NCBI GenBank assembly: GCA_025360815.1
Contig: JANYBL010000097.1
Span: 1-64,000 of the forward strand
Length of the DNA stretch: 64,000 nucleotides
From: Burkholderiales bacterium
GTDB taxonomy: Bacteria; Pseudomonadota; Gammaproteobacteria; Burkholderiales; Usitatibacteraceae
Direction: 5' to 3'
Made by a program: the position numbers and the translations under genes. The notes beneath the pieces were generated by a model. It ran no database searches and was not told where the DNA came from. It worked only from the letters and a program-made list of their open reading frames with translations. Positions within the stretch are counted from its first letter, which is position 1. Each line of letters starts with the position of its first letter. Positions 46,090 to 56,007 of the stretch are shown here, piece after piece.

Positions 46090-47070
46090 ATGCCTGTTTT
46101 CGATTCTATGGTTGACCCTATGCTTGGTCCTATTTCTAGCGCAAAATCCATTGCCACGCAACCAGCGCAATCCGCCAAACTGCAAATGCCAGCAGCACAT
46201 ATTGCGGTGTCCATTGTCTGTTACCGCCCGGATTTTGATTGGCTCGACACGACGCTGCTCTCGTTGCATGAAGCCTTAAAGCATGCACAATCGCAAGGAA
46301 AAATTAGCCGTGCCGAGGTGATGTTGGTGGGCAATGGCTCGGACGCAGAAAATGAAACCATTCAAGCCGCACTCAAAAAATGGCTCGGCAATTCCCCGGT
46401 CTGGCTCCGCGCGCGGCTGATTGCAGGGCAGGGCAACGTGGGTTACGGCCGAGGCAATAATCTCGCGATCGTGGAAAGTACCAAAAGTGCTAAAAATACC
46501 GAAAGGGCGGAGCAGGCGAGAGCTGATATCCATTTGGTGCTCAATCCCGATGTGACGATCACCCGCGATGCGCTGACTGAAGCGTTGCAATATTTTCAGG
46601 TCACGCCGCGCTGCGTCATGATTACGCCCGTTGCCACCGCCGAGGACGGCACGCCGCAATATCTTGTCAAACGCTATCCGACCGTGCTGACGCTGGCGCT
46701 GCGCGGTTTTGCACCCAGCGTTATTCGGCAAGCCTTTGCCAGACGGCTCAGTCGGTACGAGCGTACGGAAACGCCATTTGATGCGCCCATGACCGATGCA
46801 GAAATTGTCAGCGGCTGCTTCATGTTGATACGCCGTTCCGCATTGGATGCAACTGGCGGATTTGACCCGGCGTTTTTTTTATATTTTGAAGATTTTGATT
46901 TGAGCTATCGCGTTTGCCGATCAAGTCCAGAAGCCGAAATTCATCGCGTGACGGGCTGCCGCATTGTCCATGGCGGCGGGCAGGCGGCCGGCAAAGGTGG
47001 GCGACATATTGCGTTGTTTTGTCGCTCGGCAATTCGTTTTTTTTCAAAACATGGATGGCGGATTGTCTAA
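46090..47070 (+). CDS. Glycosyltransferase family 2 (rhamnosyltransferase-like)
   Basis: GT-A-fold glycosyltransferase of 326 residues. Seen: AVSIVCYRPDFDWLDTTLLS, a NVGYGRGNN loop, the DxD-like LVLNPDVTITRDAL, and the C-terminal GCFMLIRRSAL with FDPAFFLYFEDFDLSYRV acceptor region. It resembles rhamnosyltransferases of O-antigen synthesis. ATG 46090 is chosen; upstream codons in frame would overlap the divergent DUF4254 gene. Confidence 0.85.
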   Translation: MPVFDSMVDPMLGPISSAKSIATQPAQSAKLQMPAAHIAVSIVCYRPDFDWLDTTLLSLHEALKHAQSQGKISRAEVMLVGNGSDAENETIQAALKKWLGNSPVWLRARLIAGQGNVGYGRGNNLAIVESTKSAKNTERAEQARADIHLVLNPDVTITRDALTEALQYFQVTPRCVMITPVATAEDGTPQYLVKRYPTVLTLALRGFAPSVIRQAFARRLSRYERTETPFDAPMTDAEIVSGCFMLIRRSALDATGGFDPAFFLYFEDFDLSYRVCRSSPEAEIHRVTGCRIVHGGGQAAGKGGRHIALFCRSAIRFFSKHGWRIV

Positions 47071-47115
47071 CGTGTATTCCCCCAACTTTTTAGCCAGTTG
47101 GCGCCAATACTTGGC

Positions 47116-49407
47116 CTACTCTTTCACTTTCTCTTTCGGAAAATAGCTCTCCAGCAACGGTAATTTTTTGCGCAATTCATTGGTTACGGCGCGTGCTTCA
47201 TCATCGTTACTCATGACGACTGGGGTAATGAGCAACACCAATTCAGAGCGATTATTGGTGTATCCCTGCGTGCCGAAGAGGCCGCCAATGACAGGGATTT
47301 TTGATAGAAGTGGAAGGCCTGAGGTGTTGAAACTGGAAGTTTTTGAAATCAATCCAGCCAGCGGCAAAGTTTCGCCGGACGCGACATTAACCACCGTTTG
47401 CGCTTTCTTGGTAAAAATATCCGGATTTCCAGTGGTGGATGTCCCGGAGGTGTCACTCACCTCTTGGTTGATTTCCAGCGTGACGCGTCCGCCAGCGTTA
47501 ATGCGCGGCGTAATGGTGAGCAACACACCGGTATCAATATAAGAAAATGAATTAACCGTATTGGCCGTGGTCGTGCCAACGGTTTGTCCGGTACTGACGG
47601 AAATTTTCTTCCCTACATTGATTGTCGCCTGTTCATTATCGAGCACGGTGATATTAGGTGTCGAAATAATCGTTGAGCGACCATCATCACCGAGCGCTTG
47701 CAGTACAGCCCGAATATTGCCGCCACCTGCCAAGTTTATAAGTTGCAAACCAAATGAGGGCCCTACGGCGGTGGGAACCGTTACGGTTGTGCCGGCCGTT
47801 GTCGTTGACGTCGATGGTAAAAATGTTGACGGAAGTAAAGAGGGAACAGAAGACGCTGCTGTGCCAAGTGCTCCATTTCTCAACGTACCTGTCGTGTTAT
47901 TCCGCGTATTGATAAACCACTCGATACCGTATTTCAATTCGTCTTTTAGCTGCACCTCGGCGATTAACACTTCCACCTTTACCTGTCTGCGTTGCACGTC
48001 CAGTTGCTTTAAGGCGCTTAAGATAGTTTCATAATCCGATGGCGAAGCCAAAATCAACAGGGCATTGTTATCCACATCCGCGATGATGCGCGTATTTTGT
48101 GACACACCCAAGCCGCTGCTTTGGAAAGCGCTGGCGAGGGCTTGTAGCGGCGTTTGAGGCGTTGCCTGCGGGCGTTGTTGGTTCTGCTGAATATTGGGCG
48201 TTGTAGTGATCTGCGCGGCACGCTGGCCCGGTGCAACCGAGGGACTGGTACCGCCGCTACGGCTCCCGTTGCCATAAACATCACTCAATAATTGTGCAAG
48301 CTTATCGGCTTTGCCGTACTGCACTTGATACACATTGAGTCGCATTCCGCCCGCCACGCCACCCGCTTTGTCGAGGCGCTCGATCCACTTACGGGCTTCT
48401 TCCAAGTATTTTGGTTGCGTACTCACCACCAGCAAGCCGTTCATCCGCTCAATTGGAATAATACGAACGATTCCCGCGAGCGGGCTGACATTAGCGCCTG
48501 CCCCAGCCGCGCCGCCAAATAACCGATCCAAATCACCTGCCAATGATTTCACATCGGTCTGCATCGGGAACAAGCCAACTGAATAACCTGATAGAAAGTC
48601 GACATCAAAGATCTCGATGATATCGAGCAAATGCTTAAGCTCTCGCTGCGTTCCGCTCAAAATGACGAGGTTGCGTGCGTCGTCAGTTCGTACCGAAACC
48701 ATCGGATCAATCGCGTAAGGTTCCAGAATGCGCTGCATATCTTTTGCGCCGACAAATTTAAGCTGCACCATTTGTACCGAATAACCGTTTGGTAGCGGCG
48801 TTGTGCCTGCCACTTGCGGGGTCGTTGTGCCGCGCGTGCTCACTGTTTGTGGGCGGATTTTGTAAATCCCTTCTTCACGCACCATCACCTGGCCGTTATC
48901 GCGCAGCAACATCTCTAACATTGGCACGAGATCTCGTTTGGCAACCGGTTGCGAGGTACGGATCGTCACTGTGCCGGTTACTTGTGGGTGAATAGTGAAC
49001 GATTCACGCAGATAATCGCCCAAAATCGACTGGATTAGTACGCGAATATCTTGTGCTTCAAAATTCAGGTTGAAGCTTTCTTCACCACCTTTAGGCGCGG
49101 TCGGCTCAGGCGCCGCTTGCTTCACAAACTGGCCGGTGCCAGCGTAAACGCGGCTGTTGTCCGAGTTGCTATTGATTGTTAAGGGGAGGTTTGACGTCGA
49201 GTCGGCGGAGGCGCCGGTTGTAACAACAGCACTACGGCTTTTCGCCGATGCGCTTTCTGAATTGTTTGGCGGTGCTGGCGTAATCGTTGATTTTGGTGTC
49301 GAGCAACTTGCCAGTACAAGTATAGCCAACACGACGGAAGCCGCCAAACGATGCGGCGATTCTCGTTGACGGGCTTCAACAGACGACGATGGTTTTGTGT
49401 TCATCAT
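47116..49407 (-). CDS. gspD: Type II secretion outer-membrane secretin GspD
   Basis: Ring-forming outer-membrane secretin of about 763 residues. An N-terminal signal peptide ends in LASC, a lipobox, as in the Xanthomonas XpsD lipoprotein. The N domains follow (FEAQDIRVLIQSILGDY), then a Pro/Gln/Ser-rich insert and the secretin core with GGNIRAVLQALGDDGRSTII and a C-terminal GLPLLSKIPVIGGLFG. Start codons ATG 49407 or 49404. It is the last gene of the T2SS operon, the Xps-type position. Confidence 0.93.
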   Translation of the reverse strand: MMNTKPSSSVEARQRESPHRLAASVVLAILVLASCSTPKSTITPAPPNNSESASAKSRSAVVTTGASADSTSNLPLTINSNSDNSRVYAGTGQFVKQAAPEPTAPKGGEESFNLNFEAQDIRVLIQSILGDYLRESFTIHPQVTGTVTIRTSQPVAKRDLVPMLEMLLRDNGQVMVREEGIYKIRPQTVSTRGTTTPQVAGTTPLPNGYSVQMVQLKFVGAKDMQRILEPYAIDPMVSVRTDDARNLVILSGTQRELKHLLDIIEIFDVDFLSGYSVGLFPMQTDVKSLAGDLDRLFGGAAGAGANVSPLAGIVRIIPIERMNGLLVVSTQPKYLEEARKWIERLDKAGGVAGGMRLNVYQVQYGKADKLAQLLSDVYGNGSRSGGTSPSVAPGQRAAQITTTPNIQQNQQRPQATPQTPLQALASAFQSSGLGVSQNTRIIADVDNNALLILASPSDYETILSALKQLDVQRRQVKVEVLIAEVQLKDELKYGIEWFINTRNNTTGTLRNGALGTAASSVPSLLPSTFLPSTSTTTAGTTVTVPTAVGPSFGLQLINLAGGGNIRAVLQALGDDGRSTIISTPNITVLDNEQATINVGKKISVSTGQTVGTTTANTVNSFSYIDTGVLLTITPRINAGGRVTLEINQEVSDTSGTSTTGNPDIFTKKAQTVVNVASGETLPLAGLISKTSSFNTSGLPLLSKIPVIGGLFGTQGYTNNRSELVLLITPVVMSNDDEARAVTNELRKKLPLLESYFPKEKVKE

Positions 49408-49478
49408 TTTTAGGTTCTGGCTTTTTAAAAATATCGACAATGTTGCTGGCGTTGGTGGGTTATTGGAGAACTCGTTTG

Positions 49479-50327
49479 CTATTGCTGCGGTAAATTTTGG
49501 AAGCGGCGACGCCTGAGCACCGACGCCGCAGGATCGACCGGCGGCTGCGGCGCTACGCCAGAGAGCGAACTTGCTTCCGCTGGCGATTTTGGTGCGTTGG
49601 CAGAATTTGCTGCGCCAATTGGCGTCGCGTTTGCCGGTTGCCCTGGCAACTGCGGTCGCACACCGGCAAACTGGCCAGGCGCCTCACCCGGCATTCCCGG
49701 CGGGAATGGTGGCTGATTGGCTTGGGCATTGGTCCCATTGCTACCGTTAGGCAGTATCTGGCCGGGCGGCGCTTGATTTGCCGCCAAAGCCGCGGGCGAT
49801 GGGCGTGGTGAGGTTGCCGTGCGAAGTGTTAACTCTTCAGTCTCATCGCCCTGCCGCAGCACCACGCGCGTTGCCTCAACCTTGTCGATTTTGATACCGC
49901 CGCTTTGCAAAACCTCCGCGCCGAGATTGGCTCGCAACCCTTTCCCGGTGGAAATTTCCACCAAATAGGCGACCGTCATGCCTGCGTTGATGGCAGTGCC
50001 AGTTAATTTGTATTGGCCTTTTCGCATGCTGGTCATCGTTGTCGAACCCGCAGGCGCCGGACGGCGGGTTGGTATAAACAACGGGCGCTCAACTGTTTCT
50101 TGATAGGTCGGGTCAATCGGCGGCATTGTGTAGCTAGGGAGCAACGCCTGTTCGGCGTTGGATGCAACAGTCTTTCGGGTTGGAACATCCGTAAGCGCAG
50201 CACCCTGTCCCCAATCCACCTCGTAACCAATGATCGCCGCGATGCCGACGCCTGAGGCGGCAAGCAATGCGGTAACGCCATAGCGGCGCAGCCATGGCGG
50301 ATTCAATCGATTGGCAGTTGGGTTCAT
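49479..50327 (-). CDS. T2SS inner-membrane protein of the GspC/XpsN type
   Basis: Bitopic inner-membrane protein of 282 residues that links the inner-membrane platform to the secretin. It has an N-terminal membrane helix (VTALLAASGVGIAAIIG) and an HR-like domain (KLTGTAINAGMTVAYLVEI, then IDKVEATRVVLRQGDE), followed by a long Pro/Ala/Asn-rich tail. No PDZ domain is seen. Its position between gspM and gspD matches XpsN. The stop overlaps gspM by four bases. Confidence 0.8.
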   Translation of the reverse strand: MNPTANRLNPPWLRRYGVTALLAASGVGIAAIIGYEVDWGQGAALTDVPTRKTVASNAEQALLPSYTMPPIDPTYQETVERPLFIPTRRPAPAGSTTMTSMRKGQYKLTGTAINAGMTVAYLVEISTGKGLRANLGAEVLQSGGIKIDKVEATRVVLRQGDETEELTLRTATSPRPSPAALAANQAPPGQILPNGSNGTNAQANQPPFPPGMPGEAPGQFAGVRPQLPGQPANATPIGAANSANAPKSPAEASSLSGVAPQPPVDPAASVLRRRRFQNLPQQ

Positions 50328-50944
50328 GATTTGCCCCCAGCGTCCGCAGCTGCGATCGTAGGCGTTATGTTCGAGTAGGCGGCAACATCAAATTCGACAA
50401 ACATGTCAGGTTCTATTCCCGGCGCAGGCTTAAACCCGGCGGGAACCTGCGCTTGAACACGCAGGCCGTCAATAAATAAGTACGGCTCTTTGGATTCCAA
50501 GGCGTACAACACGCGGCGCAGATTTTGAATATTCACGCTCATCTGGATTTTTGTGGAAACTTGCCGATAGCCGCCGTCTTCCTTGTTGGCGATGGCTTGG
50601 GTGGACAATAATCGGCCGCCGTTGTTTTCAATGATTGCCTTGGCAATGTCTTGTAGCTCGGCAGTTGCTAAGGCGGGTGTGGCGCCTTTCAGATAGAATT
50701 TTTTCGCATCTTTTACACGCAACAATTCCACCGATTGCAGCAACATTGGCCGCGTTTGGTTCAACGATTTGTATGCGCCAAGCAAACGCGACGATTTGGC
50801 GTTTGCGGCATCGTAATGCTCGCGTGCCAAATACGTCGGCACTGCAATCAACGCGATTAGTGTCACGACCAAGAACGCTAGAATAACCAACGCGGCCAGA
50901 CGATTCGCTCGCGGGGTTTGTAAATTTAAGCCATTGCGCTTCAT
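50324..50944 (-). CDS. gspM: Type II secretion protein GspM
   Basis: Inner-membrane platform protein of 206 residues with one N-terminal helix (LAALVILAFLVVTLIALIAV) and a periplasmic ferredoxin-like domain (SVELLRVKDAKKFYLKGATP, then VNIQNLRRVLYALESKEPYL). This matches the GspM_b variety. It overlaps gspL by four bases (50941-50944). Confidence 0.85.
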   Translation of the reverse strand: MKRNGLNLQTPRANRLAALVILAFLVVTLIALIAVPTYLAREHYDAANAKSSRLLGAYKSLNQTRPMLLQSVELLRVKDAKKFYLKGATPALATAELQDIAKAIIENNGGRLLSTQAIANKEDGGYRQVSTKIQMSVNIQNLRRVLYALESKEPYLFIDGLRVQAQVPAGFKPAPGIEPDMFVEFDVAAYSNITPTIAAADAGGKS

Positions 50945-52632
50945 GATGCCGTCCGATTGACGAACAGAGAGGGCGCAATGGTGGACTTGGTGGACTTGGC
51001 GCCGGCGGGCGCGGGCGGTTCAACCGAGCCGGGTGGCGGCAAGCCTGGAAAGCTCGTTGATGGGGCAGGCGACGGCGGGAGGGCAGGTGCGGCAGGAACA
51101 GGTAGCATGGCGGGTGAAGCACCGGATGGCATCGCTGGTGGCGAAACGTAAACGGGCGTTGGCTGCGATGTTTGTGCGGGTTTAGTGGTGACGGGTTTGA
51201 GCGGCGCAGATGCCGATGCGGCTGTGGCTGCGGAGGCAGCCTTGTTGGCCGTATTGTGTGCATCTGTATTACCGGTTGCGGAGGTGTGTGCAGCTGTGCT
51301 TGCGGCAGCGGGGCCGGCGGCTGTTGCTTGGTTTGGCGATGGAGATCGCGATGGCGTTGGTTTCGCCATGTCGGCAGGCTCAAGCGCTGCTACTGGCGCG
51401 GCTCCCAGGGCAATTAATGGCGAAGCTGCAGGCAGGGCGCGGGGTTTCAATTCAGTGGCAATTTGGAAGCGTTCCAAGTTGGGCTGGCTACCGCGTGTGG
51501 TTTGCGCACGCTGGGAGGCGTTTTGTAACAACTTCGATTGCTCCAACAGTTCAATCATTTTTGATGCCGATGCGGCCTCGCCCATCAATTGCACTTCACG
51601 TACGGCAGGGCCGGATTTGTTGGTGAGAGTTTTAATTTCCAGCGTTTGAATCCACGTGGTATCGGGCGAAATTCTTGATAGTTCTTCGACAATTTCCAAA
51701 ACCGGCTGAACAGTATATTTTTTGCCCACTGCAAAGTTATATTCTTGCGATAAGCGGGTAAATTCTGCTTCTACTTTTTTGGTGACCTCGGCCTCGGTCT
51801 GCGCTTTTTGTAGCAATGGCTGCAGCGCAATTGCCTGTTCGCGCTTTTGCCAAATCGGTACCACAATCGCCACCACCACCAACAGTACTGCGAAGCCAAG
51901 CAATATAAAATTAATGACCTGCAAGCGCGTCAAACGACGCGCCGGCTTTTCCGCAGCAGGCAATAACTCAAAGCGGGGGCTGCCTGCGTCACCGGCGATG
52001 CCGATGCTGCGCACGCTGGCGCCCGCCTCCCGCAACGCCTGCAATCCCGGTTGCAAGGCCTGGCGCGGCACGGCGAGCAGATCAACGCCGACCATTGGGT
52101 TCGTCTCGGAACCCATGCCGCCGCCGACCACATGCGCACTATTTGCCCGTCGGGCATCAAAATAAACCTGCGATGCGTTAAATGGTGTTTGCCGATCCAT
52201 ATCAAAAGATACGACATCGTGTAAATTTTCCAGTGCCGCCGCCGGGTAAGTGACGTGCTTTTGCAGCGCCAAACATGGCGCGATGAGGAGATTAACGTCC
52301 TTAGCGCGGGCACTGAGTGCCGCGATGACCGCGTGTCTGAGTTCGTCCGGCGCGAGCGCTGCGCCGTCGGCGTTTCTCATGTCAATGCGATCAATGCCAC
52401 CGTTGATGTTATTCGCGGCCACCCCAGCGAAAACGGGTTGGGTGAACACCAGCGAAACCCCGTCACACACTAGCGCCGAGATGTCTGCCTCGTTGTTTAA
52501 CCAACGTACCGACCAAGGCTGAAAAAAATGGCGTAACTCGCCCGTCCACCAGCGCCAAAGATCAGTGATGCCGAATTTGGCCAGCGTGGATGCGGCGCTG
52601 CGGGTAATAGAGGATGCTGGAATAGAAGCCAT
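50941..52632 (-). CDS. gspL: Type II secretion protein GspL with long Pro/Ala-rich tail
   Basis: Inner-membrane protein that anchors the GspE ATPase. The N-terminal actin-like cytoplasmic half is followed by one helix (VINFILLGFAVLLVVVAIVV) and a PilN-like periplasmic domain (VLEIVEELSRISPDTTWIQT) to about residue 395. The remaining 165 residues are almost wholly Pro/Ala/Ser/Thr (for example TSATGNTDAHNTANKAAS), not seen in typical GspL. This may be a flexible periplasmic spacer. It is 563 residues in total, versus roughly 380-420 usual. Confidence 0.85.
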   Translation of the reverse strand: MASIPASSITRSAASTLAKFGITDLWRWWTGELRHFFQPWSVRWLNNEADISALVCDGVSLVFTQPVFAGVAANNINGGIDRIDMRNADGAALAPDELRHAVIAALSARAKDVNLLIAPCLALQKHVTYPAAALENLHDVVSFDMDRQTPFNASQVYFDARRANSAHVVGGGMGSETNPMVGVDLLAVPRQALQPGLQALREAGASVRSIGIAGDAGSPRFELLPAAEKPARRLTRLQVINFILLGFAVLLVVVAIVVPIWQKREQAIALQPLLQKAQTEAEVTKKVEAEFTRLSQEYNFAVGKKYTVQPVLEIVEELSRISPDTTWIQTLEIKTLTNKSGPAVREVQLMGEAASASKMIELLEQSKLLQNASQRAQTTRGSQPNLERFQIATELKPRALPAASPLIALGAAPVAALEPADMAKPTPSRSPSPNQATAAGPAAASTAAHTSATGNTDAHNTANKAASAATAASASAPLKPVTTKPAQTSQPTPVYVSPPAMPSGASPAMLPVPAAPALPPSPAPSTSFPGLPPPGSVEPPAPAGAKSTKSTIAPSLFVNRTAS

Positions 52633-52637
52633 GGTGC

Positions 52638-53735
52638 CTATTTTACCTTTGTTCCTAGCGGTGTTCCCTGCTTGGAAGGCTGTTGCGCCGCAGGAAAGGA
52701 AGATTGTTGCGTGGCGAGTGGCGATGCCTTCGCCGATAGTGAGCCCGATGTTGGGCCAAGGGCGCTGATTATTCCGCCTGCTGCCGCTTGTTCACGCCCC
52801 TCTTTCCACTGTAGAAATGCATAAAACCGCTTCGGGTTGCCGAGCTGCCGGCCTACCGCTTCGCGAATAAAACTCGAGCCATCCGGCAGCTTTGCTTCTG
52901 CGCGAATCCGCGTGATGTAGCCCGAACCTACCGACAAATATGCCGCGCCAGCAGTGAAAATAGGGATTGCGGCCTTTGCCTGCCGCGCCTGTTCGCGAAG
53001 CTGGATGTAGGCGTCAATTTGCTCCTCCGTCACATTTGGAATCGCCCGCAGCACCTCGCGCGACGCAATCTGCGAGTAAACGCCCGGCTGTCTAGCGTAA
53101 ATCGTAATCAACGGCGCGATCTGATCATAAAGTTGCGGCGTCATGCCCAACACCAGTTTGAGTTCTTCGGGCGCCTGAAAAGCGGCGTTGGCGGGTTTAT
53201 ATTTCAACCCCGCCGCCGTATACTCCGCTTCTTCCGCGCCATGCAAACGCTTCAGCGAATCAGTATCGCGCCAATCGGCCATCGCATCGACCATAGCGAC
53301 CGCGTCATCGGGCGTCATCCCTTGCGATTGGAACAGGCCGCGCAGCAAAGGTTCACTGGCGGTGTTGATATCAATCTTGCCCGCCTCATCATTCATCGTG
53401 ATAATGAGGGCGGCATCCTGATAGCCCCATTCTCGCGGCACCCCGTCTGCCGCCCAGCGATCCGGTGTGTTGATCGGCTTGAACAACTCAAACATGGCCC
53501 GTTGAATGCCCGCATTGGCCGCTGCTTCCGCCTTGGCGCGCCCAATACTGTTGGTGACGAGCCGGACATCGCTGCGCATCACCACCACAAAGCTGGCGGC
53601 GATCAGCGACAACAACGTGATCACCCACAACACAATAATGAGTGCTATCCCGCGCTGCCCCTGCTGGGCACTTTGATGCCGACACGATTGGCGGCGCAAT
53701 GGGTTGCACCATCCATGTTGAAGCTCAACTCTCAC
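52638..53735 (-). CDS. gspK: Type II secretion minor pseudopilin GspK
   Basis: Pilus-tip pseudopilin, about 365 residues. A basic leader ends in QRG before the hydrophobic IALIIVLWVITLLSLIAASF; position 5 of the mature protein is not Glu, as is normal for GspK. The body has the GspK helical domains (DINTASEPLLRGLF, LKLVLGMTPQLYDQI). The GTG start at 53735 overlaps the gspJ stop as GTGA; an upstream ATG (53759) in frame would overlap gspJ by 28 bases. Confidence 0.88.
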   Translation of the reverse strand: MRVELQHGWCNPLRRQSCRHQSAQQGQRGIALIIVLWVITLLSLIAASFVVVMRSDVRLVTNSIGRAKAEAAANAGIQRAMFELFKPINTPDRWAADGVPREWGYQDAALIITMNDEAGKIDINTASEPLLRGLFQSQGMTPDDAVAMVDAMADWRDTDSLKRLHGAEEAEYTAAGLKYKPANAAFQAPEELKLVLGMTPQLYDQIAPLITIYARQPGVYSQIASREVLRAIPNVTEEQIDAYIQLREQARQAKAAIPIFTAGAAYLSVGSGYITRIRAEAKLPDGSSFIREAVGRQLGNPKRFYAFLQWKEGREQAAAGGIISALGPTSGSLSAKASPLATQQSSFPAAQQPSKQGTPLGTKVK

Positions 53736-54448
53736 AGCGCCGCCCGCCGTGCGCCACATTGCCGCTGAAAATTATTGTCGTAACAGCCGGCTTCCTCACC
53801 AATGTGTGGTTGCACAATCAAGTCCGGCGTTTCGCGGCCATTTTCATTTTTGAAGATAAATTTAATCAACAACGGCATGCGTAGCGGGTTCTTCCATTCG
53901 TCGGCCCATTGCGGATCAACCGTGTCGTTTTCAGCGCCAAAATAGCTAATATCCATCGACGCAATTCCGCCCAATAGTTTGGTTGCTTGCGTCACGGGCA
54001 CGTTATCAAGCCCAGTCCAGTCTTTGGCTTGCAGATCAAACGGCTCGCGTTTTAGATAGAGTGCCTTGCCGATTGAGCCACGTGCGTCGTCATCACGCAG
54101 TTGCAAATGCGCCCACTGCAAGCCGCCGTCTTTTATGCCCGCATCTAGGTTCAGCGCCGTGACAAAACGGATGTCGGTCTTGCCGCCTTCGAACGCAATT
54201 TTGGATTCGGGAATGCCGCGCCAACGCACCGGAAAAAGTTGCGAAAACTCGCGTCGCATGAAGGCTTGCGCAATGCGTTTTTGTCCGCCTTCGCCGACCC
54301 GCGCATCGCCCGCGTCCCAAGAGCGAATGCCAACATTGAGTGCCGAATAAACGAGCACCATCATCAACGCCAGCAGCGTTAAACCGATGAGCAATTCGAT
54401 TAGCGTGAAGCCCTGTTGAGGTGGGCGCGGAATCCTGTTTGGCGTCAC
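53732..54448 (-). CDS. gspJ: Type II secretion minor pseudopilin GspJ
   Basis: Pseudopilin of 238 residues with the leader MTPNRIPRPPQQG, cleavage before FTLIELLIGLTLLALMMVLV, and the Glu at mature position 5. The globular GspJ domain follows (RIAQAFMRREFSQLFPVRWR). Start overlaps gspI by four bases (ATGA). Confidence 0.9.
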   Translation of the reverse strand: MTPNRIPRPPQQGFTLIELLIGLTLLALMMVLVYSALNVGIRSWDAGDARVGEGGQKRIAQAFMRREFSQLFPVRWRGIPESKIAFEGGKTDIRFVTALNLDAGIKDGGLQWAHLQLRDDDARGSIGKALYLKREPFDLQAKDWTGLDNVPVTQATKLLGGIASMDISYFGAENDTVDPQWADEWKNPLRMPLLIKFIFKNENGRETPDLIVQPHIGEEAGCYDNNFQRQCGARRAAL

Positions 54449-54966
54449 GTCTTCCCCCCAATCAGCAAGGTGTTTAACGTCACTTGCCGATCGCGGTTAT
54501 CGTCGCTTTGGAAACTGACGGTCAGCGAAACATCAAATAGCTTCACGGCCATTAGCGATTCGATATCGACACCCCCATTTGCGGCCAAGGCGGTGGGGTC
54601 TTTGGGCGTTGGGTCAACAAAAGGTGTGACCTGTAAACGCCACTGAAAGCTGGCATCAAATTTGCCGGTTGTCTCACCTTCTTGCAGCACGCTTTCAATA
54701 CCAACAGTAGCCAGCTTGGATTCGGCCATCATCGTTGCTTTGGCATATTGATCAGCCAACCCGGCGCCATTGACGCCGCGCGAGAATATCTGCATCAAAA
54801 TGCCCATTGCTAATGCCAGCAATGTGAATGCGACAAGGATTTCTAAGATAGAAAAGCCGCGCGCGTAATCATGCCCGAACCCCAGTCTGGGCGCGGCGTT
54901 ACGGGTCAAAATGCTTGGAACACGTCTATCCACGGCCACTTTGCGCCAATTCCAAAATAGTGACAC
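54445..54966 (-). CDS. gspI: Type II secretion minor pseudopilin GspI
   Basis: Pseudopilin with the FSILEILVAFTLLALAMGIL prepilin segment, cleavage after ARG, and a GspI-type end (KLFDVSLTVSF, then RQVTLNTLLIGGK). The 54966 GTG gives 173 residues and a 37-residue leader that overlaps gspH by 41 bases; GTG 54933, overlapping only 8 bases, is a plausible shorter start. Confidence 0.88.
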   Translation of the reverse strand: MSLFWNWRKVAVDRRVPSILTRNAAPRLGFGHDYARGFSILEILVAFTLLALAMGILMQIFSRGVNGAGLADQYAKATMMAESKLATVGIESVLQEGETTGKFDASFQWRLQVTPFVDPTPKDPTALAANGGVDIESLMAVKLFDVSLTVSFQSDDNRDRQVTLNTLLIGGKT

Positions 54967-55462
54967 GACCCGTTAGCCAATCTACATCGACCGCAAAATC
55001 ACGCCCGCCAGCGCCGACGGTAATGCGCCCACCGTTCGACGAGCCATCGGGATAAAAACGAATGGCGCCAATTTTGTCCGACACCAGATCGGCTTGCGAG
55101 GTGAATAGCTTAACGTCAATTTTTTCGTTCAACTTATGTTGCTTGCCATCGTCTTGCACAGTAAACACGCGCGCGTCCAAGTCGATCGTCATCATCGCTT
55201 CACGTTTAGTGCTGATTGCCACGTCACGCGTGAGCCGCAAGCCAGTTGCGACGGCGCGTACATTTGATTTTAGTTCTGCCCCCGAGACACCGCCCAACGC
55301 CATCTTTGGCACGAGTGCGTAAGCCAAGCCAATGAGTGTGATGACGACCAATAGCTCAATTAGCGTAAAGCCAGCGCTACGAGCGCAGCCATTGCTGCAG
55401 CCGAGCTTCTCAGCGGACCAACGATAACGATCAAGGATTGAAGGCGCGGCACACATCGGCAT
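54926..55462 (-). CDS. gspH: Type II secretion minor pseudopilin GspH
   Basis: Pseudopilin of 178 residues. A leader of about 31 residues ends in RSAG before FTLIELLVVITLIGLAYALV with Glu at position 5. The GspH domain includes ATGLRLTRDVAISTKREAMM and IRFYPDGSSNGGRIT. The leader is long; ATG 55456 would trim two residues. Confidence 0.9.
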   Translation of the reverse strand: MPMCAAPSILDRYRWSAEKLGCSNGCARSAGFTLIELLVVITLIGLAYALVPKMALGGVSGAELKSNVRAVATGLRLTRDVAISTKREAMMTIDLDARVFTVQDDGKQHKLNEKIDVKLFTSQADLVSDKIGAIRFYPDGSSNGGRITVGAGGRDFAVDVDWLTGRVTILELAQSGRG

Positions 55463-55512
55463 GCATCGGCTTAATTTAGGGAAGAGGAGGGGAATATTGC
55501 CAGTTTGGCCGC

Positions 55513-55953
55513 TTATTGCCAGCTATTTAGGTCCTTGTTCACGCCCTCACCACCTTCGCGATTGTCCGCGCCTAGCGAAATGATTTCGTATGGGCGATTG
55601 TCGGTGCCGGGTGACCGGTAAATCATGTCATTTGTCCACGCATCCTTGATCGCGTTGGGATTCTTGGCATAAGGACCGTTCCAATTAGCGGCACCCGCAG
55701 GCGCTTGCAACAAGGCTTTTAATCCTTCAGCAGTGGTCGGGTAACGTCCTGTTTCGAGCTTGTATAAATCCAGTTGTCCCGTCAGCTCCGAGATGCGGCC
55801 TTTCGTGAGGCTGGCTTTAGCCGTCTCACCTTGGCCGAAAATCCGGCTAGCCGCAAACGCGAGGATTGAGCCGATGATGACAATAACGATCAAAATTTCG
55901 ATCAGCGTGAAACCTTGGTGGTGGGGTCGTTGGCGAAATGGATGTGTGCGCAT
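55513..55953 (-). CDS. gspG: Type II secretion major pseudopilin GspG
   Basis: Main structural subunit of the pseudopilus, 146 residues. Cleavage after the Gly14 before FTLIEILIVIVIIGSILAFA; the GspG signatures TGRYPTTAEGLKALLQAP, WNGPYAKNP, DAWTNDMIYRSPG and LGADNREGGEG are present, including the calcium-loop region at the end. Confidence 0.96.
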   Translation of the reverse strand: MRTHPFRQRPHHQGFTLIEILIVIVIIGSILAFAASRIFGQGETAKASLTKGRISELTGQLDLYKLETGRYPTTAEGLKALLQAPAGAANWNGPYAKNPNAIKDAWTNDMIYRSPGTDNRPYEIISLGADNREGGEGVNKDLNSWQ

Positions 55954-56007
55954 AAAAACCTCTGAAAAGCAGCATTAAAAAATAGTGAATTGGACAGCAA
56001 AAGGATC